Of a stretch of 64,000 nucleotides of DNA, positions 1-9,669 are shown piece by piece. Source of the DNA: Halomarinibacterium sp041392205 (GTDB lineage: Bacteria; Bacteroidota; Bacteroidia; Flavobacteriales; Flavobacteriaceae); contig JAWKMO010000007.1 of NCBI GenBank assembly GCA_041392205.1, positions 92,226-156,225 on the forward strand, given 5' to 3'. The position numbers were made by a program, and so were the translations under genes. Position 1 is the stretch's first letter; each line of letters starts with the position of its first letter. The notes beneath the pieces are model-generated. The model did not search any database. It saw only the letters and a program-made list of their open reading frames with translations, and was not told the DNA's origin.

Positions 1-622
1 AGCAATAGTGGAAGATCACAAAGACCTTTTAGAAGCCATGGTGCTTATGCTGGATACTTCCGAAAAATATATCGTTACCGGTTGTTTTAATAATGCTGAA
101 GAAGCGCTGGAAAGAGTACCTATTTTGCAACCGGATGCAGTACTTATGGATATTAACTTGCCCAAATTAAGCGGAATTGAATGTGTTTCTCGCTTGAAAA
201 AAGAATGTCCTAACACTCTTTTCGTGATGTGTACTTCTTATGAAGATGATGAAAAGATTTTTCAAAGTCTGGAAATGGGTGCCAGCGGCTATATTTTAAA
301 AACCGATGGGCCTACAAAAATACTTCAAGCATTAGACGATCTCTTTGAAGGCGGAAGTCCCAGATGAGCGCCAGTATTGCCAGAAAAGTAGTAAGTAGCT
401 TTTCATTTTACCAAAAAGTCAAGTAAAGAAATGGCTCTTTTAACGGAAAGAGAAATGGAAATATTAGATTTAATTGCCAAGGGAAATCTCAATAAGGAGG
501 TAAGTGATAAATTACATATAAGCCTTGGAACCGTAAAAAAACATGTGCAAAATATGTACGAAAAGTTACACGTAAATACGCGCGTAGAAGCCGTTAATAA
601 ATACTTAAATCGCCATGTTTAG
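1..622 (+). pseudogene. LuxR/NarL-family response regulator, 5' partial, frameshifted
   Basis: Two-component response regulator: an N-terminal receiver domain (EDH acidic cluster, phospho-acceptor Asp in LMDINLPKLSG, later KTDG) and a C-terminal LuxR helix-turn-helix (LTEREMEILDLIAKG, then ISLGTVKKHVQNMYEKL). The first codons (A-I-V-E-D-H) run in from the window edge, so the true start lies upstream. The frame changes near 355-364 and returns near 420-430; the middle piece read from 364 (MSASIARKVVSSF) is the expected linker, so no protein sequence is missing. The stop overlaps the start of the downstream kinase by 8 bases, so the two form one two-component operon. Family assignment is firm; whether the gene is really broken is not known. 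Confidence 0.8.
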
Positions 623-2369
623 TAGTAAATATGATTACTTATGGCAAGTAGTCTTTTTTATTGTGTTAGGAACAACCTATGGGTTTTCACAAATTTCTGA
701 AAAAGAACTAAACCATTCTATTACAACCTGTACAAACCATTTGTGTAAAGCGAAAGCAGCTTTTAAACTTTCAGAATACTACCTCGAAACCGATGAAATT
801 CCGAAGGCTCAAAAGTGGCTGGATTCCTGTAAACTTTGGAATTTTGAAAAGCCTTCAGCGTTACCTCCTTCAGATATTTATAGTCTGCAATCGGAGTTGT
901 TTTATTACTTCGGATTGTTTCAATTCTGGTATTACTGAAGCCCATGCTGGAATTGAAATTGCTAAGCAGGAAAAGGATAGTATGGCTTTGGCCGACTTGT
1001 TTTTCTTCAAAGGAATTAATCACTTTGAAATGCGCAACTATGAAAATGCTGAAACAGACTTGCATTTAGCAAAAAAATATTACCCAATTTCTAAGCCTCA
1101 AAATCATCTTAGACCCATACTGCCAGAGTATATTTTCAATAACCTTGGTCAAGTTAAAATACAACTTAAACAATGGGACAGCGCCTATTTTTACAAATTC
1201 TAAAGCTTACAAAATCGCTCAAAACAAAAAAGGTCGTGTGCTGGCCAATAGTGAGCAAACCTTTGGACTTATTCAATTAGGGAAAAAGAATATCGATAGT
1301 GCCATTTATTATTTGGAAAGCAGTAAAGAAACCGCACTACAATATGCTTATTATGATATAGCCACCTTAGCAGAGGGGTATTTAATGAAAGCCCATTCTA
1401 AAGAGATTCAGTGATGCAATTATTTCAACCGAGAAAACCTACTCCTACAATATCCTGTAAACACACTTTTACAAGACTATTTTACAGAGAAGCAGTGCGT
1501 GTTTTCGATTCTCTTCAAATGCCCTTGCAAACCATCTCAGTTGCAAACCAAAACTTCTTCAAATAGAAGATTCTATTCGCATACAAGGCAATACCTGGTG
1601 CAAGATATTTCACAACAATACATTGAAACAGAAAAAGAATTGTTTAACGTTCAACGCAACGAATTTGAAAAACAGAAAAAACTCAATCTTTTTCAGTTTA
1701 TCGTCTTACTGCTTGTTATTTTTTCTCTTATGGTGGTGTTGCTTTTATTCCGAAGAAAAATAAGGAACAACAAAGGTTGTTACAACAAAAAACAGAAATC
1801 AGTAACGATTTGTGATGATGATAAGTTATAGGCCTTACCAGTATTTAACTATGCGCAATTACTGGAGCATCATCCATTACTTTCTTTCTGAACAAAAAAA
1901 GAACGCCACAAAAATCTCTGAAACCGGGGCAGAGATAAGTCATGGCTTAACACGTTTATTTGGACCTTAAATGAAGCTAACGATAGCTTGCAAGGATTTC
2001 TCTGAATATGAAGAATCATGCTTCCAAAACTTTGAAGGTAATTCGAGTTGATTTTTCGTAGTATCATCAAGAGCTTTTTAATGACTTAGAGACTCCTCTT
2101 TCCGACAGCTTGAAAATTTGTTTTACTGTGTAAAAGAGTTAATTACCAATACATTAAAACACGCTAAGGCAACAAAAGCTGTCTTAAACATAACCGTTCC
2201 TGAAAAACAACTTCAAATCACTTTTGAAGACAATGGAAGTTGGGATTGAAAAGGAAAACAAATTCGGGTAATGGATTGCTAAATATTGAAAAACGCATCA
2301 AGCTTCAATAAGGCAATTTCATTTCCTATCAGAAAAGGATGTAAAGCAACGCTCAAAGTTGCTCTGTAA
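615..2369 (+). pseudogene. TPR-containing sensor histidine kinase, multiply frameshifted
   Basis: The ATG at 615 overlaps the response regulator stop. An N-terminal signal-like segment (VVFFIVLGTTYGFSQ) leads into TPR-like helical repeats (to about 1640), one membrane helix (LNLFQFIVLLLVIFSLMVVL, near 1680-1750), and a cytoplasmic kinase module. Near 1960-1990 the motif WTLNEANDSLQGF matches the region before the ATPase in NarX/DesK-like kinases; the N-box KELITNTLKHAKA and the motif FEDNG lie near 2125-2250, and the C-terminus GCKATLKVAL ends at 2369. At least six frame changes are needed to read it through. Known family: outer sensing by TPRs, phosphotransfer to a LuxR regulator. Signal unknown. 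The reading is intact when frames are stitched, which favours sequence error over decay. Confidence 0.7.
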
Positions 2370-2439
2370 AATACGCCTAAAGTAGTATTGTGTAAAAGCA
2401 GTAATCATAGCAATTTAGTATTTCAAAAGAATACACGCT

Positions 2440-5114
2440 ATGAAACTAGTTTCGTTCACTTTTTTGCCCTTTTGCCTACATACCCTTTGCCTGTTGGGAT
2501 TATCACTTATCGATCCAAAATTGTTGTTGACATTCCGGCGACTAACGCAACGGCACCTACTGCTACAGACGGTATTCTAATCCCACGGATTGATAATTTT
2601 CCTGCTACCAACCCGGGAGCCACCCAAAACGGGATGTTAGTGTTTTTAACTACCACTGTAGGTGCCGCTACTCCTGGTTTTTATTATTGGGAACAGGCAA
2701 GTACCAGCTGGGTGCCCGTTGGGAATAATGAAAATACTGGGTGGAAGTTAACGGGAAATACAGCAACTTCGGCTAATTTTTTTGGGACCACCAATAATCA
2801 AGATCTACGATTTATAAGGGGAAATAATCCGGCAGGTATCTTGGGAACGACAAAGACCTCCTTTGGTTTATTGGCAGGATTGGGAAATACTTCTAGTACC
2901 GCTGCTTTTGGATCGTTTGCACTGCAATTGAATAGCGGTTTTGCTAATAGCGCTTTTGGTTTTCAGGCCTTAAGGGTCAGGTAATGGAGATTCCAATGGT
3001 GCTTTTGGAGCAAATTTTCTACTGGCACAATACGATAGGGAGCCATAATAATTATAATCTCTATTCCATGGCAGCAATACTACGGGCGATAATACAGCGA
3101 TTGGTACTAATTCTTTAAAATTAAATATTGCTGGTAGTGAAAATACTGCCATTGGCGGATTTGCTCTTGCCTCTTATACCGGAAGTCAAAATACCGCAAT
3201 AGGGTATAATTCCATGGAAAATAATACGGTTGGGGCTTTTAATACGGCTGTAGGTGTATTTTCTATGAATAATAATACAACAGCCAGTAATAATAACGCT
3301 TTTGGTTTTTTTTCATTGGAAGGTAATACTACCGGAGCGAGGAATGCCGCTTTTGGAACCAACTCATTAACTAGCAATAGCACAGGTAGTGATAATGTAG
3401 CTATGGGGCATCAATCTCTTCGGTTTAATCAAACTGGGTTTGAATGGTAGGTTTTAGCCTTTATTATGTAAGCAATGTTGGGGATTTCTCTATAATGTAG
3501 CTATGGGGTATGAGGCATTATTGAACAATATTGATAGTCAACGAACACTGCTATTGGCTCTTAGCACTTAGGGAAAATACTAGTGGTCTAACAATACCGT
3601 TGTTAGCTAGTGCGCTTCAGTTATTACTAGGTGCAAATTCCAATGACAGGCTATTGGATAAGCCAACTGCAATTAACTACTACGTTAGTAATACTGGTGT
3701 GGGAAGAGACGCATTAATTAGTAATACAACTGGAGCTTTTAATACGGGGATAGGGGCCAATAGTAATGTAGGCGTAAATAATTTAACAAATGCAACTGCT
3801 ATAGGTGCCAGATCGCAAGTAGATAGCAATAACAGCTTGGTTTTGGGAAGTGTTAATGGTGTTAATGGTGCCACAGCAAGTGTTAATGTAGGTATTGGTA
3901 CGACTACTCCTGTAACTAAGCTTCATATAGTTGATGGCACCGTAGGAGTTACTCCTTTTTCAGGTGCAAAAATGGTTTTAGAAAGTAGTAGTGATGCGTA
4001 TCATCAATTTTTGACTCCTAATGCTTCAGCAGCCACTGGATCTGGTCTTTTATTTGGAACTTCTGCCGGAAATATTAGGGGGGGTGTGGTCTTCAGTGCA
4101 CAAGCAGAAAAAATAGATTTTAGAACCGGGGGCAATACCGCAAGGATGACTATTTTAAATTCGGGTTTCGTAGGAATTGGTACTATTACACCAGAAAGAA
4201 GGTTGCATATTTCTAATGGTAGTAGTGGTGGAACATCCAATGGCAATACAGGCTTATTGTTAGAAAGTGGTGGCAATGTATATCATCATTTTTTAACACC
4301 CAGTACTTCTGAAAAAGGACTCCTCTTTGGTTCTGAGGCAGCTTCCATAGAAGGAGGCATCATTTTTAATAACTCGGCATTAAACAATGGGCTTATCTTT
4401 AGAACAGGAGGAAATACTAATAGAGTGGCTATTACCAGTGTAGGTGATGTGGGCGTAGGGACTCTTACTCCATCGCGAGAGTTAGAAATTACAGGAGGAG
4501 GAGGAGATGTTTATGTTAGAATTACCGGAGGACCTGGATTTCAAGCTGGCCTAGAGTTGTTAAGAACGGGAAATTCTGGAAATGACTGGCGAATTATTGA
4601 TACCAATGGTGAGTTGACTATTTTAAGAGGAGTAAACGATTTTACAGGGATCATCTCAGATTATAGTTTTACTCCCATAGAGTTTGTTCCTTCTGTAAAT
4701 AATGGAAAAACTTTGGGGTCTAGTACTCGCAGATGGTCGGCTGTTTTTGCAAGCAACGGAACTATTCAAACTAGTGACGCCCGTGAAAAGAAAGATATTG
4801 AAGAATTAACCTATGGACTTGATAAAATCATGCAGTTAAAGCCCAAGACCTATAAATGGATAGATAGCACCATCGATAACCACACCCCACATTTAGGATT
4901 TATGGCTCAGGATTTACAAGAAATACTACCCGAAGTGGTGGTAGATAAAGAGTGGAAAAGTCTTGATAACAAAGAAAATAAAGAATGGGTTGCTACCGAA
5001 AGATTGGGTGTTAATTATTCCGAAATTATTCCCGTTTTGGTGAAAGCCATTCAAGAGCAGCAAGTACAAATTGAAGCATTGCAAAACCAAATTAAAGCAC
5101 TGGAAAAACAATAA
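2440..5114 (+). pseudogene. secreted fibre-like protein with S74 (endosialidase-type) chaperone domain, frameshifted
   Basis: A probable start at 2440 (MKLVSFTFLPF) gives a signal peptide, but the body is in another frame from about 2510. The head (ATDGILIPRIDNFP, FYYWEQASTSWVPVG) is shared with the paralogue at 5758. Repeats of the type NTTGARNAAFGTNSLTS follow, broken by frame changes at 2985-3540, then two or three VGIGTxxPxxxLHI units and a C-terminal Peptidase_S74 domain (TSDAREKKDIEELTYGLDKI, HLGFMAQDLQEILPEVV) ending in a coiled coil (EQQVQIEALQNQIKALEKQ). The cleavage dyad is present: Ser at 4773 and Lys five residues later. In phage tail spikes this domain trimerises the protein and then cuts itself off; the same is inferred here. 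No T9SS tail is seen. Confidence 0.75.
2851..3768 (+). repeat. 17-residue (51-nt) adhesin-head-like repeats of first fibre protein
   Basis: Degenerate tandem units of the form NTTGxxNxAxGxxSLxx, for example NSTGSDNVAMGHQSLRF near 3370-3420. Several indels break the frame within the array. These units resemble the left-handed beta-roll heads of trimeric adhesins; that fold is inferred. Confidence 0.6.
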
Positions 5115-5127
5115 ATATTTTCAAAAC

Positions 5128-5646
5128 ATGAAACATTTTTTTTATAAAATTGGATTTGCAGTATTCTATGTAACCACGGTATTGTGCTTATTTTTGGCCT
5201 GCAATAATTATAATGAAAAACCCGAGATACAACCATTACAGAAAGACAGTACCACTAGCAAAAAACAACTATCCTTAAATTCAAATACTATGAATAGTAA
5301 AGAAAGAGATACCAGATTAGTAGGTACTTGGCGCTATACCGAAGTACTTAGCTCCGGTTATGGAGGAGATTACACTTCATTAACCACCGATTATTTTTTT
5401 AGGTTTTCTGCCGATGGGATTTTTGCCTCTTGGACGGGCAAAAGTGCTTTGGGAAATAGCGGCGGCAATAGTATTGATGATTTAGGAGAAAATGTTGTAA
5501 AAACCGGGTGGTACACTAAAGAAGGATATTTGTATTTTGTGGATCCTACTACTCAAGAAGAGGCAGGGGTTAAATATTTTATCGACAATAATAGGTTAAT
5601 GCTAAGCGGCAATGGAGAGAATAAAGTGATGGAGAAAATTAACTAA
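5128..5646 (+). CDS. small lipoprotein, lipocalin-like
   Basis: 172 residues. The ATG at 5128 gives a lipoprotein signal peptide (MKHFFYKIGFAVFYVTTVL then LFLAC with the lipid-bearing Cys); an earlier in-frame start inside the preceding gene is unlikely. After a polar linker, the domain RLVGTWRYTEVLSSGYGGDY with FRFSADGIFASW and GWYTKEGYLYFVD resembles small lipocalin-like or DUF-type beta-barrels of Bacteroidota. It begins 13 bases after the first fibre gene and precedes the second, so it probably shares transcription with the first. A role with the fibres, such as anchoring, is only suggested by position. I do not recognise a named family with certainty. Confidence 0.7.
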   Translation: MKHFFYKIGFAVFYVTTVLCLFLACNNYNEKPEIQPLQKDSTTSKKQLSLNSNTMNSKERDTRLVGTWRYTEVLSSGYGGDYTSLTTDYFFRFSADGIFASWTGKSALGNSGGNSIDDLGENVVKTGWYTKEGYLYFVDPTTQEEAGVKYFIDNNRLMLSGNGENKVMEKIN

Positions 5647-5757
5647 GCCATTTTTCTTTAAAAAAAATATAAAATTTGGCAAATTTATTTTAATATATTT
5701 TTTGTTTACTTTCGACCTCCCCAAATCTAATCACAATCATTAAATTCATAGTTTATA

Positions 5758-8673
5758 ATGAAAAAGATTAGTATTTTTTTGTTTTTAGCTTTTGCAACAA
5801 CCTTTTCCTTTTCTCAAGTAGGTATAGGGACCACCAGCCCTAATGCACAGCTTGAAATAGTATCAAGTAATGCTTCAATTCCTTCGGTAACCGATGGGAT
5901 TCTTATACCAAAAATAGATTCCTTTCCCACGCCAAACCCTGGAGCCGCACAACAAGGGATGATGGTATATTTAACCACTACTGTAGGAGCATCTCAACCC
6001 GGTTTTTATTATTGGGATAATAATACCCTTACTTGGTTGCCTGTGGGCAATAATGCTACGGATGGCTGGAAATTGAACGGTAATACTGCTACATCATCAA
6101 ATTTTATAGGGACTACTAATAATCAAGATTTAATATTTAGAAGAAATAATGTTGAGGCAGGAATTATTTCTTTTCAGAATACCTCATTCGGGATGTATTC
6201 TCTAGAGAATCTTTCTACGGGACAACACAACGTGTTATTTGGCCATGAAGCAGGTCAGAATATCACCACAGGGTCTTTAAATACCGCAACGGGCTATGGA
6301 GCCCTAAATAATACTACAACTGGTAATTATAATACGGCAAGTGGCGGATTGTCTTTGTCGGCAAATACTTCGGGTAGTTTTAATACTGCTTTTGGGTATA
6401 GAGCTGGATATTCAAATACAAATGGATCTTTCAATAGTGCGTTTGGTGCGAGTGCTTTAGATAATAATATTTCGGGCGATGAGAATACTGCAGTTGGGAC
6501 TTCAGCATTATTTACAAATAGCACAGGATCATATAATAGCGCTTTAGGATATAATGCATTGCTTAACAATTCTTCTGGGACTAGAAATACTGCCATTGGT
6601 AGCTCTGCATTAAATGCAAACACAACAGGGCACAATAACACGGCATTGGGTAATTTGGCATTATATACAAATACTACTGGGGGATCCAATACGGGCTTAG
6701 GGTTGGGGGCCTTGTATTATAATACTTCTGGAAGCTGGAACACCGCTGTTGGGTCTTCTTCTTTATATAGAAATACTACAGGTCTTTACAATACAGCAGT
6801 GGGCTATGCTACATTAAATAATGCTACTACCGGAACTAATAATACAGCAATAGGGTATAACGCATTGCTTTCTAGTACAATCGCTAATTACAATACGGCT
6901 GTAGGGGCCTCTGCGCTATACGCTACAACTACTGGAGCGAGCAATACAGGAGTAGGGTACCATTCATTATTCAGTAATACTACAGGGAATTCAAATGCTG
7001 CTTTTGGAAGTACTTCCTTATACTCTAATACTACGGGATATGGTAATGCCGCATTTGGCTCTAGTGCTATGTATGCTAATACAGTAGGTGTCCAAAATAC
7101 AGCTGTTGGAGCAGGTTCCCTTAGTGCAAATATTGTGGGAATTAATAATACCGCAGTGGGATACAGTGCTTTATTTAATACAACTGCAAATGATAATGTG
7201 GCGGTAGGTTCCTTTGCACTGGGAACAAATACCTATAGGAACTGGGAATACAAGTATAGGTGCAGCTAGTTTACGAAATAATACTACTGGCGATTTAAAC
7301 GTAGCCGTTGGATATTTATCATGTATAGCAATACAACAGGAAATTATAATGTTGCCATTGGTAGAGAGTCATTACGCGTAATACTAATGGGAATTATAAC
7401 GGCCGTAGGTGATTTTACTTTATATGGAAATACTACTGGAACGTATAATACAGCTATTGGAAGTCAGGCGTTAAGGGATCCAATACTACGGGTGCACAAA
7501 ATACCGCAATGGGAACTAATGCACTTTTTACAAAATACTACTGAAATTATAATGCTGCGTATGGTAGCGGTTCTTTACAATTAAACACCAATATGGATAT
7601 AATAATTCTCGGGTATGGGTCCTGAGCATTATACAATGTAATACTTTAGGGTTTGAAAATGCTGCTTTGGTTATCAAAGTTTGCTTCTTAATACCTCTGG
7701 GAATAACAATACAGCTTTAGGAACCCAAGGACTGTATAGTAATACTACTGGAACCAATAATTCAGCTTTTGGGTACGCTGCTTTAGGAAGCAATACAACG
7801 GGTACTTATAATACAGGACTTGGCCATAATGCAGACACAGGAAGCAGTAACTTAACAAACGCTACAGCTGTAGGAGCTAATGCTTTTGTACAAAATAGCA
7901 ATAGTATGGTATTGGGTTCAATAGCGGGTATCAATGGCGCATTTAGTAATACTAATGTAGGTATAGGTACAATAGCACCCAGTTCTAGACTTCAAGTTGA
8001 GGGCGGGGCGGTTTTTAACGAAACAAGCGCCAATGTTGACTTTAGGGTAGAATCTGATAACGAAGCAAATATGCTTTTTCTAGATGCAAGTGATGACGCA
8101 GTAAAGATTGGTACTGCAGCAGGAACAACAGAGCTCTTAAAGGTAGGAGATCTTCAAGGTGATGGTATCCAGATTGGAACATTTGAGTACATTGAGGATG
8201 GTGGTGCAGCCACTTTTCAAGTAAATGCAAACTTAATTCCCGAAACAAACAATTTATATGATATTGGGAGTGGAACTCTTAGGTGGCAAGATATATATGC
8301 CACCAACGGAACCATCCAAACTTCCGATAGAAATACCAAAACCAATATTGAAAATATTGCGTATGGGTTAGAAGAAATTATGAAACTGCGCCCTGTTTCT
8401 TTTAATTGGAAAGAGCAACCCAATGGCTCAAAGAAGCTGGGATTTATTGCTCAGGAATTACTCCCTGTTATTGCTGAAGTAGTAAAAACTGAAGACCAAA
8501 TTCCGCAAGAAGACGGTACTGTAAGGACTGAAAAATTACAAAATTTGGGAGTATATTATTCCGATATAATTCCGGTACTGGTAAAAGGCATGCAAGAACA
8601 GCAAGAACAAATTGAGAAGCAAAATCAAACAATTGAAATGCTGTTAAAAAGAATTGAAAGCCTTGAGAAATAA
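5758..8673 (+). pseudogene. secreted fibre-like repeat protein with S74 chaperone domain, frameshifted in repeats
   Basis: The ATG at 5758 begins a clear signal peptide (MKKISIFLFLAFATTFSFSQ) followed by VGIGTTSPNAQLEI. The head region FYYWDNNTLTWLPVG matches the paralogue at 2440. About twenty uninterrupted 17-residue repeats (such as NTTGHNNTALGNLALYT) run to 7220, and about ten more can be read across frames to 7833. The frame is lost and regained between about 7230 and 7680, but the reading before and after is the same frame. The C-terminus is a Peptidase_S74 domain (TSDRNTKTNIENIAYGLEEI, KKLGFIAQELLPVIAEVV) with Ser at 8323 and Lys at 8338 as the self-cleavage pair, then a coiled coil. 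Probably a surface trimeric fibre; partner or receptor unknown. Confidence 0.75.
6211..7833 (+). repeat. array of about thirty 51-nt (17-residue) repeats of second fibre protein
   Basis: Each unit follows N-(T/S)-(T/S)-G-x-x-N-(T/S)-A-x-G-x-x-(A/S)-L-x-x with strict 17-residue spacing over at least eighteen consecutive units. Units differ at DNA level, so the array is old and under protein-level constraint. Frame breaks concentrate between 7230 and 7680. Confidence 0.85.
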
Positions 8674-8772
8674 AAAATTATTTTACTCACAGTTCTGAAA
8701 GATTTCTTTAAAAAGGATTGCCTCGTTTCCTTCGGTGATCCCACAAAGCTCCGCTTTGAAAATACTTCAAAC

Positions 8773-8805
8773 AAAAAAACGCTCAAGCGAGCTTGGCGTT
8801 TTTTC
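8773..8805. terminator. hairpin terminator
   Basis: An imperfect stem (AACGCTCAAGC against GCTTGGCGTT) is flanked by an A-run on the left and a T-run on the right, so it could work on either strand. It lies about 100 bases after the second fibre gene, and immediately after the fossil tRNA end on the minus strand. Confidence 0.7.
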
Positions 8806-8823
8806 TTATTGAACTATTTATTC

Positions 8824-8849
8824 GTGACCGCGGAGGGATTAAAATTCCC
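8824..8849 (-). repeat. fossil copy of the tRNA-Arg 3' end
   Basis: The 17 bases at 8824-8840 are identical to 8998-9014, the 3' end (acceptor and T-arm strand) of the tRNA-Arg downstream. Read on the minus strand, the next bases still form a degenerate T-arm (GGGA ... TCCC), but no anticodon arm is present. Like the real tRNA, it is followed by its own hairpin terminator. It is either a remnant of a second tRNA copy or an old attachment site. Confidence 0.65.
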
Positions 8850-8878
8850 TATATTCTCAATAGTGCAAATATGAAACT

Positions 8879-8908
8879 ACCTATCGCAGAAAAGCGATAG
8901 GTGTTTTT
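8879..8908 (+). terminator. hairpin with T-run
   Basis: A perfect 9-bp stem (ACCTATCGC / GCGATAGGT) with a six-base loop is followed by GTTTTTAT. It is one of three hairpins in the 325-base gap between the second fibre gene and tRNA-Arg. I see no gene in this gap. Confidence 0.65.
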
Positions 8909-8956
8909 ATATTTTCATTCGTTTACAAAAGAGGATGTCTTTTGACACTCCTGAAA

Positions 8957-8987
8957 ACACAAAAACCACACTTTTATAGTGTGGTTT
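8957..8987 (-). terminator. terminator of tRNA-Arg
   Basis: A 9-bp stem (AAACCACAC / GTGTGGTTT) followed on the minus strand by TTTTTG, placed 12 bases beyond the tRNA 3' end. Confidence 0.8.
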
Positions 8988-8998
8988 CTTGCTTGTAG

Positions 8999-9072
8999 TG
9001 ACCGCGGAGGGATTCAAACCCCCAACCCTCAGAGCCGAAATCTGATATTCTATTCAGTTGAACTACGCGGCC
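8999..9072 (-). tRNA. tRNA-Arg (anticodon TCG)
   Basis: Read on the minus strand, the 74 bases fold as a cloverleaf: acceptor GGCCGCG/CGCGGTC with one G-T pair, D-stem GTTC/GAAT, anticodon stem TCAGA/TCTGA with loop TTTCGGC giving anticodon TCG (arginine, codon CGA), a five-base variable loop GGGTT, and T-stem GGGGG/CCCTC. The discriminator base is A and CCA is not encoded. The T-loop reads TTTGAAT rather than TTCGAAT, a minor departure from consensus. Confidence 0.9.
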
Positions 9073-9095
9073 ATTGTTTTAATATTCGAAATACT

Positions 9096-9545
9096 TTAAG
9101 ATAATTTGGCTTTTACTATAGTAGAAATGGTTTTGCCATCGGCTTTGCCTGCCAATTGGCTACTTGCCATTCCCATCACTTTGCCCATATCGGCCATAGA
9201 ATTAGCTCCGGTTTTAGCAATAATTTCGCTAATAACCTGTGCTATTTCAGCTTCACTTAATTGTTTTGGTAAAAATTGTTCAATTATAGCAGCTTGCGCT
9301 AATTCTGGTTCTGCCAAGTCTTTTCTGCCTTGTTGTGTAAAAATAGCAGCACTATCTTTGCGTTGTTTTACTAGTTTTTGTAATAATTTTATTTCTTCAG
9401 TTTCGGCCAATTCTTCTTTGGCACCACTTTCAGTTTGTGCTAATAACAAGGCCGATTTTACCGCACGGAGTGACTCTAGAGCGATTGTATTTTTCTCTTT
9501 CATAGCCGTTTTAAGGGCCTCCATTATTTTTGTCTGTAAACTCAT
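9096..9545 (-). CDS. yqeY: GatB/YqeY domain-containing protein
   Basis: 149 residues, the usual length for the stand-alone YqeY family. These proteins share the helical tail domain of the GatB subunit of tRNA amidotransferase; their cellular role is not settled. Visible family features are MKEKNTIALESLRAVKSAL near the N-terminus and the C-terminal MADMGKVMGMASSQLAGKAD. It starts at ATG 9545 with a consensus -7 box 20 bases upstream. It stands alone: tRNA-Arg lies downstream on the same strand and an unrelated gene diverges upstream. Confidence 0.9.
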   Translation of the reverse strand: MSLQTKIMEALKTAMKEKNTIALESLRAVKSALLLAQTESGAKEELAETEEIKLLQKLVKQRKDSAAIFTQQGRKDLAEPELAQAAIIEQFLPKQLSEAEIAQVISEIIAKTGANSMADMGKVMGMASSQLAGKADGKTISTIVKAKLS

Positions 9546-9565
9546 GGACTGTTCTTTTCAGTTTG

Positions 9566-9573
9566 CAAAGATA
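9566..9573 (-). promoter_or_regulatory. yqeY promoter -7 box
   Basis: TATCTTTG on the minus strand matches the Bacteroidota -7 consensus TAnnTTTG, 20 bases before the yqeY start. No clear -33 element was found. Confidence 0.5.
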
Positions 9574-9669
9574 TATAAATTCAATTTGAAAGTAAACGAA
9601 TACACCAGCAACCTTTTTTCTGAAAAAGAAAGTTTCTATTTTTACACTTCAAAATTAAAAAATTGCAAA

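Noticed and set aside
6211..7833. Regular 51-base repeats that could suggest a CRISPR array
   Set aside because: The units are coding, differ in DNA sequence, have no constant repeat with unique spacers, and translate to a periodic protein motif.
2440..8673. Prophage tail-fibre genes
   Set aside because: Both proteins carry Sec signal peptides and no other phage gene (capsid, baseplate, integrase, lysis) is visible in the window.
8824..8849. A second functional tRNA
   Set aside because: Only the acceptor 3' strand and a degraded T-arm remain; no anticodon or D-arm can be folded.
9106..9669. Long plus-strand open frame running into the gene at 9670
   Set aside because: It is the antisense shadow of yqeY; the N-terminus has low-complexity composition and the real gene starts at ATG 9670.
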